Positions 41,722-50,673 of a stretch of 64,000 nt of DNA are shown piece by piece (position 1 is the stretch's first letter; every line of letters begins with the position of its first letter). Where the stretch lies: the NCBI RefSeq assembly GCF_946222605.1, contig NZ_CAMIIE010000001.1, positions 62,001 through 126,000 of the forward strand, in the 5' to 3' direction. This DNA comes from an uncultured Acidocella sp. GTDB lineage: Bacteria > Pseudomonadota > Alphaproteobacteria > Acetobacterales > Acetobacteraceae. The notes under the pieces were generated by a model that saw nothing but the letters and a program-made list of their open reading frames with translations, did not search any database and was not told the DNA's origin. A program made the translations under genes and the position numbers.

Positions 41722-42527
41722 TTGACTCTGATGCTTGCGGCGCGTTCCTCGGCGACGTCCAGCATCGCTTCCGCCGCGTTGCGGAAAATCAGGCGCCAGA
41801 GGCCGCGCGGCGGCTTGGGTTTCAGCCAAAGCGGGCGGGCTTTCTCGCCGCCCAGCGTTTTCACCAGTTGCTCGACATCGCCGAAGCCATCGATCAGCCC
41901 GAGGGCCTTGGCCTGCTCGCCCAGCATGTAGCCGCCATCGAAAATGCGGGTTTCATCGCTGGTCAGGCGGCTGCCGCGGCGGCTGCGGACCCAGTCCTTG
42001 AACATGACATGGATATCGTCGAGCAGGTTTTGGGTGAAGGCTTCGTCCTCGGCACGGCGCGGCGCGAACATGTCGTTGCGGCGCTTGTTCTCGCCGGCGG
42101 TGAGGGTGCGGCGTTCAATGCCATAGCGGGCGATGAAATCGCTGAGGCCGAAGCCTTCCGTCACCACCCCGATGGAGCCGACGATGGAGAGGCGTGAGGC
42201 GTAGATTTCATCCGCTGCGCAGGCGAGCCAATAGCCCCCCGAGGCGCCGAGATCGCCGATCACGGCGGTGATCTTGATGTCGGTTTTTTCCGCCCGGCGG
42301 CGGATCAGCTGGCCGATCAGGTCGGATTGGGTGGCGGAGCCGCCGGGGCTCTCGATCGCCAGCACCAGATGGCCGGATTTCTTGGCCAGGGCGAAGCCGC
42401 GTTCCAGCAGCGGGGCGCAGCCTTCGAGGTTCAACATGCCCGGCCGCGCGGCGATGATGCCGCGCAACTGCACCACAGGAATTTTAGGCTTTGAAAAAGG
42501 GAGCCACATGGCTCCCTTATCCGTCAT
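41718..42527 (-). CDS. S49-family (SppA-like) serine peptidase
   Basis: 269 aa. The nucleophile is in GASGGYWLACAADEIYAS and the general-base lysine in TAGENKRRNDMFAP, the Ser-Lys pair of SppA/SohB. VVQLRGII near the N-terminus and IESPGGSA are conserved. There is no clear signal-anchor helix, so it may be a cytoplasmic or peripheral form. ATG 42527 overlaps the cfa stop (ATGA), but ATG 42509 (MWLPFSKP) is possible: the first 15 codons contain an intrinsic-terminator hairpin. Coupled downstream to the GNAT gene. Confidence 0.88.
   Translation of the reverse strand: MTDKGAMWLPFSKPKIPVVQLRGIIAARPGMLNLEGCAPLLERGFALAKKSGHLVLAIESPGGSATQSDLIGQLIRRRAEKTDIKITAVIGDLGASGGYWLACAADEIYASRLSIVGSIGVVTEGFGLSDFIARYGIERRTLTAGENKRRNDMFAPRRAEDEAFTQNLLDDIHVMFKDWVRSRRGSRLTSDETRIFDGGYMLGEQAKALGLIDGFGDVEQLVKTLGGEKARPLWLKPKPPRGLWRLIFRNAAEAMLDVAEERAASIRVK
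42492..42518 (-). terminator. Intrinsic terminator of cfa inside the peptidase 5' end
   Basis: On the minus strand AAGGGAGCC (42518-42510), loop ATGT, GGCTCCCTT (42505-42497) is a perfect 9-bp stem followed by TTTTTC. It begins 6 bp after the cfa stop and lies within the first codons of the S49 peptidase gene; the alternative ATG 42509 sits in the loop. Confidence 0.75.
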
Positions 42528-43768
42528 TCCGCGGCGGAGGCAAGCTGTGCGGCGCGGCGTTCGGTGTCGTACATATAATCGCGGGTGAGGTTCAGGGCTT
42601 CCTGCTGGCGCACCAGCTGGATCTGGAAGTTCATATGATCGGAGAGGCGGAAGGTCAGCTCGGAGCCGGAGAGGTAGAATTCAAACATCCGGCAGAAGCG
42701 CTCATCATAAAGCGAGGCGATCGTATCCCGGTTGGCGGCGAAGCGCCGGCGCCAATGCGCCAGGGTCTTGGCATAATGCAGGCGCAGGATTTCGATATCC
42801 GTGGTGCGCAGCCCCGCTTTCTCCACCGGCCCCAGAACCTCGGAGAGGGCCGGGGAGTAACCGCCGGGGAAGATATATTTGGCGATCCAGGGGTTGGTGG
42901 CACCAGGCCCGTCGAAGCGGCCGATGGAGTGGATCAGCGCCACGCCATCCGGCTTCAGGCAGGATTTCACGGTCTTGAAGAAGGTTTCGTAATTTGGCGC
43001 GCCAACATGCTCGAACATGCCGACCGAGACGATGCGGTCGAATTGCCGGTCCATGGCGCGATAATCGATCAGCTCGAATTTGACGCGATCCTCCAGCCCT
43101 TCCTGCTTGGCGCGGGCACGGGCGGCCGCCAGCTGCTCCTCGGAGAGGGTGATGCCGGTGACCTTGGCCCCGAACTCCCTCGCCAGGGTCAGCGCCATTC
43201 CGCCCCAGCCGCAGCCGATATCAAGCACTTCGAGGTCAGGCCGGTTCAGCTTCAGCTTGGCGGCGATGTGACGCTTCTTGGCCAGCTGAGCCTCTTCCAG
43301 TGTCACCTCGTCCGAGGTGAAATAGGCGCAGCTATATTGCCGGTCGCGGTCGAGAAAGAGGGAATAGAGGCGCCCGTTCAGGTCATAATGATGAGCGACA
43401 TTGCTCTTGGAGCGGATGGCGTTGTTCGCCTGCAGGATGGGACGCAGCAGCCGCCCGAATGTTTGGGCGATTTTCAGGATGGGAAGGTTGGTGTCCTGGA
43501 GATTATCCATCATCACGCACAACACGTCGTGGATGGAACAGTTCAGCGGGATCAAGGTTTCGTTCATATAGGCTTCGCCGACGGCGAGGCCTGGATTTAG
43601 GGCCAATCCCTTAACGGCTTCGTTGTCTTTGAGCCGTATACCGGCCTTGAACCCTTCGCTCCCCCCATACTCGGTCCGTGACCCGTCGGGCCACAATACC
43701 AGGAGGGAACCGCGCCGCACCAGTTTGACTAGGCAGCGATCCAAAAGCTTTCGGTACAGCCAGATCAC
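42524..43768 (-). CDS. cfa: Cyclopropane-fatty-acyl-phospholipid synthase
   Basis: Transfers a methylene group from SAM to unsaturated phospholipid chains at the membrane. 414 aa, full length. VLDIGCGWGGMALTLAREFG is SAM motif I (written in part), with ITLSEEQLAAARARA, SVGMFEHVGAPNYETFF and HSIGRFDGP as further family segments, and FPGGYSPALSEVL near the C-terminus. The start is GTG 43768 with AAGGAGAC upstream. Cyclopropane lipids help against acid, in line with an acidophile, but that is inference. Confidence 0.95.
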   Translation of the reverse strand: MIWLYRKLLDRCLVKLVRRGSLLVLWPDGSRTEYGGSEGFKAGIRLKDNEAVKGLALNPGLAVGEAYMNETLIPLNCSIHDVLCVMMDNLQDTNLPILKIAQTFGRLLRPILQANNAIRSKSNVAHHYDLNGRLYSLFLDRDRQYSCAYFTSDEVTLEEAQLAKKRHIAAKLKLNRPDLEVLDIGCGWGGMALTLAREFGAKVTGITLSEEQLAAARARAKQEGLEDRVKFELIDYRAMDRQFDRIVSVGMFEHVGAPNYETFFKTVKSCLKPDGVALIHSIGRFDGPGATNPWIAKYIFPGGYSPALSEVLGPVEKAGLRTTDIEILRLHYAKTLAHWRRRFAANRDTIASLYDERFCRMFEFYLSGSELTFRLSDHMNFQIQLVRQQEALNLTRDYMYDTERRAAQLASAAE

Positions 43769-43835
43769 GTCAGTCTCCTTGTCTCAAGACTGAACGTAAC
43801 TGGTTATTAACCACCGTTAAAAGAAGATGTTCAAG

Positions 43836-43873
43836 AAAAAAGGCCCCTACATTTTTTGCAGGGGCCTCTTTTG
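43836..43873 (-). terminator. Intrinsic terminator of rpsF-rpsR-rplI
   Basis: On the minus strand AGGCCCCTGC and the complementary GTAGGGGCC enclose AAAAAAT and are followed by TTTTTTC, 33 bp beyond the rplI stop. The A-rich side could also act on the opposite strand. Confidence 0.85.
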
Positions 43874-43906
43874 AATGACTGGAAGTTGGTGTGAGTGCGG
43901 GGCGGA

Positions 43907-44467
43907 TTAGGCCGCCGGCTCTTCTTCTTCCTGGCCGAAGAGCGGGCCGAGATCCGGCTGCTCGTCTTCCTCGCGGGCGATGGTCTCGCCACGCGCCTGC
44001 TTCTCCGCTTCTTCGACGGAGCGGGCGGCGTTCACCTTGATCTCGATATGGACTTCCGGGTGCAGCTCAACGCGCACGGCGGAAATGCCCAGATTCTTGA
44101 TCGGGTGTACCAGCAGGACCTGGTTACGCTCAATGCCAAGGCCGGCCGCGGTGGCGGCTTCGGCGATGTCGCGGCTGGAGACGGAACCGTAGAGCGCGCC
44201 GGCCTCGGAGGCCTGGCGGATCAGGGTCACGGTCAGGCCATCGACGCGCTCGGCGACGCGCTCGGCTTCCTCGCGGCGCTTCAGATTCTGCGCTTCGAGG
44301 TGGGCGCGCTCCTTCTCGAAGCGCTCCTTGTTCGCCTTGGTGGCGCGCACGGCCTTCGCCTGCGGCAGCAGGAAGTTGCGGGCGTAGCCCGGCTTCACCT
44401 TCACCAGCTCGCCCATCTGGCCCAGCTTCTCGACGCGCTGGAGCAGGATCAGTTCAATGTTTGCCAT
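43907..44467 (-). CDS. rplI: 50S ribosomal protein L9
   Basis: 186 aa; longer than the ~149 of E. coli because of an acidic C-terminal tail (about 150-186, EDEQPDLGPLFGQEEEEPAA). The N-terminal domain is MANIELILLQRVEKLGQMGE and VKPGYARNFLLPQ, followed by the long connecting helix and a C-terminal 23S-binding domain. Third gene of the ribosomal operon with rpsF and rpsR. Confidence 0.97.
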   Translation of the reverse strand: MANIELILLQRVEKLGQMGELVKVKPGYARNFLLPQAKAVRATKANKERFEKERAHLEAQNLKRREEAERVAERVDGLTVTLIRQASEAGALYGSVSSRDIAEAATAAGLGIERNQVLLVHPIKNLGISAVRVELHPEVHIEIKVNAARSVEEAEKQARGETIAREEDEQPDLGPLFGQEEEEPAA

Positions 44468-44483
44468 TGGTCTCTATCCTTCC

Positions 44484-44759
44484 TCAGCTCAGCACATACG
44501 GCAGCAGCGCCAGGAAGCGGGCGCGCTTGATGGCTTTCGCCAGCTCACGCTGCTTCTTGCCGGAGACGGCGGTGATGCGGGACGGGACGATCTTGCCGCG
44601 CTCCGAGAGGAAGCGGGACAGCAGACGCACATCCTTGTAATCGATCGCCGGCGCGTTGGGGCCGGAGAACGGGCAGGATTTCTTCCGGCGGAAGAACGGG
44701 CGGCGGGCGCCAACGGCGGGGCGGCGCAGGCCGGTGGTCGGTTCGTTGGTCTCGGACAT
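44484..44759 (-). CDS. rpsR: 30S ribosomal protein S18
   Basis: 91 aa. FFRRKKSCPFSGPNAPAIDY and KDVRLLSRFLSERGKI, then SRITAVSGKKQRELAKAIKR, are canonical S18. The ATG overlaps the rpsF stop by one base (TAATG), so translation is coupled. A basic 20-residue N-terminal extension precedes the core. Confidence 0.97.
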   Translation of the reverse strand: MSETNEPTTGLRRPAVGARRPFFRRKKSCPFSGPNAPAIDYKDVRLLSRFLSERGKIVPSRITAVSGKKQRELAKAIKRARFLALLPYVLS

Positions 44760-45232
44760 TAGACGTCCTCCTCAGCGGAATACTCGTCACGGTCGGCGCG
44801 GAATTCGTCGCGGGCGCGGAATTCCTCACGCTCATCGAAGCCACGCTTGCGGCCGGATTCAAAGCGGCCAGCCGGCTTCGGACCACGGAAATTGCGGTCA
44901 CGCTCTTCGGATTTGCGGGAGAGAATCGCGGAGGGTTCCTCGTTGATCTCTTCGACGCGCACCGTCATGAAGCGCAGCACGTCTTCATTCAGGGTCAGCT
45001 GGCGCTCCATCTCCTGCACGGCGGCGGAGGGGGCATCGAGACCGAGCAGGATGTAGTGGCCCTTACGGTTCTTCTTGATGCGGTACGCGAGCGGGCGCAG
45101 GCCCCAATATTCGCGCTTCTGGATGGCGCCACCGTCGGTTTCGATGGTCTGGATCGCGGCGTCGGCGACAGCGTCGGCCTGCGCCTGGGTGATCTCGCTG
45201 CGCGCGATCACCACGGTTTCATATAACGGCAT
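44759..45232 (-). CDS. rpsF: 30S ribosomal protein S6
   Basis: 157 aa. MPLYETVVIARSEITQAQAD, GLRPLAYRIKKNRKGHYILL and RFMTVRVEEI are the S6 core (about 1-105). A long charged tail with Arg/Asp/Glu repeats (EERDRNFRGPK..., DEREEFRARDEFRADRDEY) is added at the C-terminus, as in other alphaproteobacteria. First gene of rpsF-rpsR-rplI. S6/S18 often autoregulate through a leader; the upstream region has a palindrome but I could not match the motif. Confidence 0.96.
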   Translation of the reverse strand: MPLYETVVIARSEITQAQADAVADAAIQTIETDGGAIQKREYWGLRPLAYRIKKNRKGHYILLGLDAPSAAVQEMERQLTLNEDVLRFMTVRVEEINEEPSAILSRKSEERDRNFRGPKPAGRFESGRKRGFDEREEFRARDEFRADRDEYSAEEDV

Positions 45233-45260
45233 ATGTCCCCCCTCTGGCTTGATCAGCTCT

Positions 45261-45276
45261 GGCCCTGATCAGGGCC
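45261..45276. promoter_or_regulatory. 16-bp palindrome in the rpsF leader region
   Basis: GGCCCTGATCAGGGCC is a perfect palindrome about 30 bp before the rpsF ATG. It could be part of an S6:S18 regulatory leader, but I could not identify the conserved motif. Confidence 0.3.
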
Positions 45277-45374
45277 GCCCGGAATTGGGGTGAGCATAGC
45301 CGGGCACGATGCCACGCACCCGGCAGGGAAGGCGCGGCTTAAGCATGACGGGGCGGGGAGTTCAAGAGGAATTG

Positions 45375-45407
45375 TTGGAAATCCGCGCCAAAAACCAGGA
45401 TTTCCAA
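45375..45407 (-). repeat. Inverted repeat after the acetyltransferase gene
   Basis: TTGGAAATCC (45375-45384) and GGATTTCCAA (45398-45407) are perfect complements with a 13-bp loop, 43 bp beyond the stop of the Pat-like gene on the minus strand. No T tract follows the stem. Confidence 0.45.
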
Positions 45408-45449
45408 GGCATGGCAGGCCATCACCGTTGGCGGGGTCAGCCGGCGGGG

Positions 45450-48008
45450 TCAGAGAGCGAGGGTGGCTTCCATGATGTCCGGCTCCTCGGGCATCCGCGC
45501 CAGGCTGAACCCGAGCCGTTTGATGAAGGCCAGCATCGGCGCGTTATCCGCCAGAATCTGGCCGGAAATCTCTTTCACCCCCTGGGCGCGGCCCCATTCG
45601 ATGACGCTTTTCATCAGCGCCGTGCCGAGACCGAAGGTCTTGGCGCCGGGATCGATGGCGACCGCGAATTCGGCCGAGGTGCCGTCCGTGTCGTTGCAGA
45701 CCAGCCGGGCGACGCCGACCGTGTCGCCCGTGGCCTCATGCACGGCGATCATCGCCATCTCGCGGGAATAATCGACATCGGCGAGGCGCACGATCTGCTC
45801 GATCGGCAATTGCTTCATCGGCGAGAAGAACCGGTAGCGCATATCTTCCGAGGAGAAGCGCGCGATCATCGCGGCATGGGCGTCGGCATCCTCGGGGCGG
45901 ATCGGGCGCAGGACGAAATTCTGGCCGCGGGCGGTGTAATGGCGGATCAACTCGCTCGGGTAAGGCGGGATGACCAGAGCCGGGCGGGCGGCGCCTTCAG
46001 GGCGCAGCCAGATGCGGGCGCTGGCCGCCACCGTGCCGAGCGGTGAGGCGAAGAGAGGGTCGATATCGAGCGCCTGGATTTCGGGCGTATCGATGATCAG
46101 CTGCGAGACCCGGACCAAGGTCGCGGCGATGGCCTCCTCGTCCGCCGCCGCCTGGCCGCGATGCGCCACCAGCTGGCGGGAGATCGGGGCGCGGTGGATC
46201 ATCGCATGCGCCAAAGTGAGGTTGAGCGGCGGCAGGCCGGTGCTGAGATGAGAGATGGCCTCGGGGTCGCCGCCGCCTTCGCCAAAGCTGATCACGGGGC
46301 CCAGCATCGGGTCTTCACTGACTCGGATCCGCAGCATGGTGCCGTGCGGCGCCTGCGCCTGCACGACGAAGCCGGCCTTGCCGATATCCGCCTTCAGGCT
46401 CTGCAACTGACTCAAAATCGCGCGGGCGGCGGCGAGGACGGCGTCGGGGTCGGGCAGGTTAAGCACCACGGAGCCGGCCAGCAGGTGGGTCGGCACATCC
46501 GGATGGGCGAGTTTCAGCACCGCCGGGAAGCCCAGCGTCGCCGCGGCGGCTGCGGCTTCGCCTGGGGTGTTGACGTGGCGGCTCTCCAGTGTCGGGATAT
46601 GATAGGCGCCGATGATCGCCAGCGCTTCGTCCTGCACCAGCTGGTCGCGCCGTTCGGCCCGGGCGGCTTCGATGCGTCCCATCACGCTGGCGCTGTTGGG
46701 CTGCACCTGCAGCACCGCTGCGGCGGGAAGTTCGCGCGCCTGGGCGCGGTTGCGGCGGTTTTCCAGCAGATGCCGGAAGCCGGCAATGGCGGCCTCCGGA
46801 CTGTCGAAACAAGCCAGCCGGGCCTGGCTCAGCGTATGCCGATGGCCAAGCCCGGTGGCCTCGCCCATGACGGCGATCAGCAACGGGATCTTCACGGTCT
46901 TCGCGCAGGCGGTCAGGGCCGCGACCGCAGCGTCGTCATCCTCGCCGGAGGGGGCGTGGATGACCAGAATGCCGCCAATCTCAGGCGCCGAGGAGAGCAG
47001 GGCGGCGATGTCGGCCATCGCGGTCGGGCTTGTCTTGCCGGCGAAAATCGGCCCGGTGGCGGGCGGCACCCGGTCGGCGGCGAGGCTGAGGATTTGCGCG
47101 GATTCCGGGGAGAGTGTGGCGAGTTTCAGCCCGGCGCGCAGCGCCTCGTCCGCCGCCAGGCGCCCGAGAGAAACCGAATTGGTGACGATGGCGAGGGTTT
47201 CGCCGCGGGCGGGCTTCACCCGGGTCAGCGTCTCGGCCGCGGCCAGGAATTCGCTGACCGATGCGGTGAGCAGCACGCCGGCGCGCGCCAGTGCCGCTTC
47301 CATCCCGGCATAGGCGCCACCGCTCGGGTCCTTCAGCCGCAAACCAGGGGCAATGGCGACCACCGGGCGCAGCCGTGCCGCCATGCGCGCGGCGGAGAAA
47401 AAGGCGCGCGGGTCGCGCAGCCGGTCGATCTCGACCATGATCGCCGCCGTGCCGGGGTCGCGGCCGAGATGGTCGAGCACCAGCCCGAAGCCGATGGTCG
47501 CATCATTGCCGCCAATGCCGATCAGATGGCTGAACCCAACCTTGTTCGGCACCGCCCAGTCGATGACCGTGCGGGCGATGGCGGAGGACTGGCCGACCAG
47601 CGCCACCCGGCCTTTGCCCGGCACAAACGGCAAGGGGCTGGCATTTAGCCCCAACCCGGGCAGCACCATGCCGAAACTATGCGGCCCGAGCGTGCGGATG
47701 CCCGCCTCCAGCGCCATCTCGCGCAGGCCGGGGCCTTGCATATAAGACAGGACAATGGCGCCTCGCGCCCCGCGCGCCGCATGCGCGGCCAGGGCGGCCG
47801 GGATGTGTGGCGCGTCGTCCGCGACCAGGGCCAGATCGGCATTCGCCACAGGATCGTGCTCGGCGGTGCCGATGGGGCCGGTAAAGCCGCCGGCGCGCAA
47901 ATTTTTCAGCACTTTTGCGCCGAGCCTGGTCAGGCTGCCGCTGAGGCAGATGGATGCCGGGTGAAACAGGCGTGCCGGATCGAAATGCCGCTTCGCCGCC
48001 GTGGTCAT
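45450..48008 (-). CDS. Pat-type protein lysine acetyltransferase (acyl-CoA synthetase-like plus GNAT)
   Basis: 852 aa. Residues ~1-680 form the NDP-forming acyl-CoA synthetase-like platform (PHSFGMVLPGLGLN, VALVGQSSAIARTVIDW, IGGNDATIGFGLVLDHLG, ATP-grasp-like LGFPAVLKLAHPDVPTH). The last ~155 residues are GNAT (FVLRPIRPEDADAHAAMI, FAVAIDPGAKTFGLGTALM, RLGFSLARM). This is the architecture of PatZ/YfiQ, which acetylates metabolic enzymes such as acetyl-CoA synthetase. The synthetase phosphohistidine was not verified, and an active synthetase remains possible. ATG 48008; divergent from dnaB. No cAMP-binding domain is seen. Confidence 0.88.
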   Translation of the reverse strand: MTTAAKRHFDPARLFHPASICLSGSLTRLGAKVLKNLRAGGFTGPIGTAEHDPVANADLALVADDAPHIPAALAAHAARGARGAIVLSYMQGPGLREMALEAGIRTLGPHSFGMVLPGLGLNASPLPFVPGKGRVALVGQSSAIARTVIDWAVPNKVGFSHLIGIGGNDATIGFGLVLDHLGRDPGTAAIMVEIDRLRDPRAFFSAARMAARLRPVVAIAPGLRLKDPSGGAYAGMEAALARAGVLLTASVSEFLAAAETLTRVKPARGETLAIVTNSVSLGRLAADEALRAGLKLATLSPESAQILSLAADRVPPATGPIFAGKTSPTAMADIAALLSSAPEIGGILVIHAPSGEDDDAAVAALTACAKTVKIPLLIAVMGEATGLGHRHTLSQARLACFDSPEAAIAGFRHLLENRRNRAQARELPAAAVLQVQPNSASVMGRIEAARAERRDQLVQDEALAIIGAYHIPTLESRHVNTPGEAAAAAATLGFPAVLKLAHPDVPTHLLAGSVVLNLPDPDAVLAAARAILSQLQSLKADIGKAGFVVQAQAPHGTMLRIRVSEDPMLGPVISFGEGGGDPEAISHLSTGLPPLNLTLAHAMIHRAPISRQLVAHRGQAAADEEAIAATLVRVSQLIIDTPEIQALDIDPLFASPLGTVAASARIWLRPEGAARPALVIPPYPSELIRHYTARGQNFVLRPIRPEDADAHAAMIARFSSEDMRYRFFSPMKQLPIEQIVRLADVDYSREMAMIAVHEATGDTVGVARLVCNDTDGTSAEFAVAIDPGAKTFGLGTALMKSVIEWGRAQGVKEISGQILADNAPMLAFIKRLGFSLARMPEEPDIMEATLAL

Positions 48009-48109
48009 AATGCGCCTCCTGCTTGTCCCCGCTATACACCGGGGGCGAGGCTGTATCCATGTCGCTTGCCCTGGCGGGCGGGAAGCGACCTGGGGTATGA
48101 GACGCAAGC

Positions 48110-49606
48110 ATGGACTCTTACGACCCTCCCGCCCCTGGCCTGCCCCCGCGTCTCCCGCCCAGCAATATCGAGGCCGAGCAAGCGCTGCTGGGCGCGTTGT
48201 TGGCGAATAACAAGGCGTTCGAGCGGGTTTCGGACTTTCTGGCGCCCGAGCATTTCGCCGATCCGATCCATGGCCGGATATTTCAGGCCATCGCGCGGCG
48301 GTGCGAGCAAAATCAGGTGGCGGACCCGATCACTTTGCGCGCCGAATTGGAGCATTCCGGCGTGCTGGAGGAGGTGGGCGGCACCGCCTACCTGGCGCAG
48401 CTGCTCTCCGCCATGGTCGGCATCATCAATGCCGGCGATTACGGGCGGTTGATCCATGATGCCTGGCTGCGCCGGCAGCTGATCGATATCGGCGAGGTCA
48501 TGGTGAATGATGCCTTCGCCTCCGAAGCCGAGCTGGATGGCAAGGCGCAGATCGAGCGCTCCGAGCAGGCCTTGTTCAACCTCGCCACCAAGGGCGGCGC
48601 CGAAGGCAAGGGAATCTCCTTTCACGATGCGCTGGTCGCCGCGATTGAGTTGGCGGAAAAGGCGTTTCGCAATCAAGGCTCGGTCTCCGGCCTGGATACC
48701 GGCCTGCGCGACCTTAACAAGCGCACCGGTGGTTTGCATAAGTCGGACCTGGTGATTCTCGCCGGGCGCCCGGGTATGGGCAAAACCGCCTTGGTGACCA
48801 AGATTGCCTTCGGGGCCGCCAAGGCGATGCTGAATAATGCCCGCGCCGAGAACCCGAATGCCATGGCCAATCAATGCGTGGCGATCTTTTCGCTGGAAAT
48901 GAGCGCGGACCAGCTGGCCACCCGTCTGCTGGCCGAGCAGGCGCGGGTTTCGGGCGACAAGATCCGGCGTGGCGAGATCTCGACCAAGGATTTCGACACA
49001 TTCGTGCGCGTCAGCCGGGAGATCGCGGACGTGCCGCTGGTGATCGATGACACCCCGGCGATCACCCTCTCCGCCTTGCGCACGCGCTGCCGGCGCTTGC
49101 AGCGCACCCAGGGGCTGGGGCTGGTGATCGTGGATTATTTGCAGCTGATGCGTCCGGCCTTGGGCACCAAGCCGGAAAGCCGCGTGCTGGAAATCAGCCA
49201 GATCACCCAGGGATTGAAAGCCATCGCCAAGGAGTTGGCGGTGCCGGTGATCGCCCTTTCCCAGCTCTCGCGCTCGGTGGAGAGCCGTGACGATAAGCGC
49301 CCGCAGCTCTCGGATCTGCGCGAATCCGGCTCCATCGAGCAGGACGCAGACATGGTGATGTTCATCTACCGGGATGAATATTACCTGGCGCAGCGCGAGC
49401 CGAAGATCACCACCTTCGAGAACGAGGCGAAATATCAGGAGGCGCATGAGAAATGGAAGGCGGATATGCAATCCGTCTACCAGAAGGCGGAGCTGATCGT
49501 CGCCAAGCAGCGTCACGGCCCCACCGGCAAGATCGATCTGCTGTTCGAGGGTGAGTTCACCAGGTTCGAAAATCTCGATACGCATCATAATGATGAGATG
49601 ATGTGA
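48110..49606 (+). CDS. dnaB: Replicative DNA helicase
   Basis: 498 aa. N-terminal domain PSNIEAEQALLGALLANNKA; RecA-like domain with GRPGMGKTALVTKIAFG (Walker A), SLEMSADQLATRL, LGLVIVDYLQLM (Walker B) and IALSQLSRSVESR; near the C-terminus is KQRHGPTGKIDLLF. No intein. It unwinds DNA at the replication fork. GTGA overlap with alr. Confidence 0.97.
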   Translation: MDSYDPPAPGLPPRLPPSNIEAEQALLGALLANNKAFERVSDFLAPEHFADPIHGRIFQAIARRCEQNQVADPITLRAELEHSGVLEEVGGTAYLAQLLSAMVGIINAGDYGRLIHDAWLRRQLIDIGEVMVNDAFASEAELDGKAQIERSEQALFNLATKGGAEGKGISFHDALVAAIELAEKAFRNQGSVSGLDTGLRDLNKRTGGLHKSDLVILAGRPGMGKTALVTKIAFGAAKAMLNNARAENPNAMANQCVAIFSLEMSADQLATRLLAEQARVSGDKIRRGEISTKDFDTFVRVSREIADVPLVIDDTPAITLSALRTRCRRLQRTQGLGLVIVDYLQLMRPALGTKPESRVLEISQITQGLKAIAKELAVPVIALSQLSRSVESRDDKRPQLSDLRESGSIEQDADMVMFIYRDEYYLAQREPKITTFENEAKYQEAHEKWKADMQSVYQKAELIVAKQRHGPTGKIDLLFEGEFTRFENLDTHHNDEMM

Positions 49607-50673
49607 CGGCCTTTCTCGACATCGATCTCGGGGCTGTTGTCGCTAACTGGCGGCTGCTGGCGGGGATGACCAAAGGCGAAGCCGCTTCCGTGGTGAAGGC
49701 CGACGCCTATGGGCTGGGGGCGGCGCGGGTGGCGCCGGCCCTGGCGGCGGCGGGCTGCACGACCTTTTTCACCGCGCACCTGGCGGAAGCGGTGGCGCTG
49801 CGCACGATTCTGCCCGATGCGCGGATTTTGGCGTTGAACGGGGTGGCGCCGCATAGCGCGGCGGCCTTCATCGCGCACAAGTTGATCCCGGTTTTGGGCT
49901 CGCTGCATGATGTCGAGCAATGGCGCGCGGCGGCCAATCGGTTGGAACGCAAATTGCCGGCCTTTCTGCATCTGGAGACCGGGATGAACCGGCTGGCGCT
50001 CTCGGTGCAGGAATTGGCGATATTGCAGGCGCAACCGGAGCGGCTGGAGGGTGTCGTGGTTGATACGGTGATGACCCATCTCATCGCCGCCGAGACGCCG
50101 GATGATCCACGCAATGGCGCGCAGCTGGCGCGGTTTCTGGCGCTGGCGGGGCAATTTCCGGGGGCGAAACGCAGCATCGCGAATTCGCCGGGCAGTTTCC
50201 TGGGCGAGGCGTTTCATCTGGATCTGATCCGTCCAGGTGCTGCCCTGTACGGGCTCAACACCAGCCCCGCGCAAGCCCAGCCGATGCGGCCGGCGGTCAG
50301 GTTGCGGGCGCCGATCCTGCAGATCCATGACATTCAGCCCGGCACCTCCGTTGGCTATGGCGGTGCCTGGACCGCGCAGCGCCCCAGCCGGATCGCCACC
50401 ATCGGCGTGGGCTATGCGGATGGTCTGCATCGCAGCCTTTCAAATCGCGGCAGTGCGGTTTTTGACGATACCCCGGTTCCCCTGGTAGGCCGGGTATCGA
50501 TGGATCTATCCACCTTCGACGTGACCGACGTACCGGCCAAGCCGGGCGATCTGCTCACCCTTCTCGATCCGGCCCATGGTCCGGATGCGCTTGGACGTGA
50601 AGCGCAGACCATCGGCTATGAAATATTGACCTCTTTGGGGCGCCGCTATGAGCGGCGATATATCGACGCATGA
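49603..50673 (+). CDS. alr: Alanine racemase
   Basis: PLP enzyme giving D-alanine for peptidoglycan. 356 aa. VVKADAYGLGA with the PLP lysine (Lys32), ETGMNRLAL, VGYADGLHRSLSN and VGRVSMDLSTFDVTD are characteristic; the second catalytic tyrosine lies in SVGYGGAW. The start is GTG 49603, overlapping the dnaB stop by four bases. Its TGA overlaps the mlaE ATG. Confidence 0.95.
   Translation: MTAFLDIDLGAVVANWRLLAGMTKGEAASVVKADAYGLGAARVAPALAAAGCTTFFTAHLAEAVALRTILPDARILALNGVAPHSAAAFIAHKLIPVLGSLHDVEQWRAAANRLERKLPAFLHLETGMNRLALSVQELAILQAQPERLEGVVVDTVMTHLIAAETPDDPRNGAQLARFLALAGQFPGAKRSIANSPGSFLGEAFHLDLIRPGAALYGLNTSPAQAQPMRPAVRLRAPILQIHDIQPGTSVGYGGAWTAQRPSRIATIGVGYADGLHRSLSNRGSAVFDDTPVPLVGRVSMDLSTFDVTDVPAKPGDLLTLLDPAHGPDALGREAQTIGYEILTSLGRRYERRYIDA

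Noticed and set aside
46161..47648. 495-codon open frame antisense to the Pat-like gene
   Set aside because: Shadow frame of low complexity with no start-site support.
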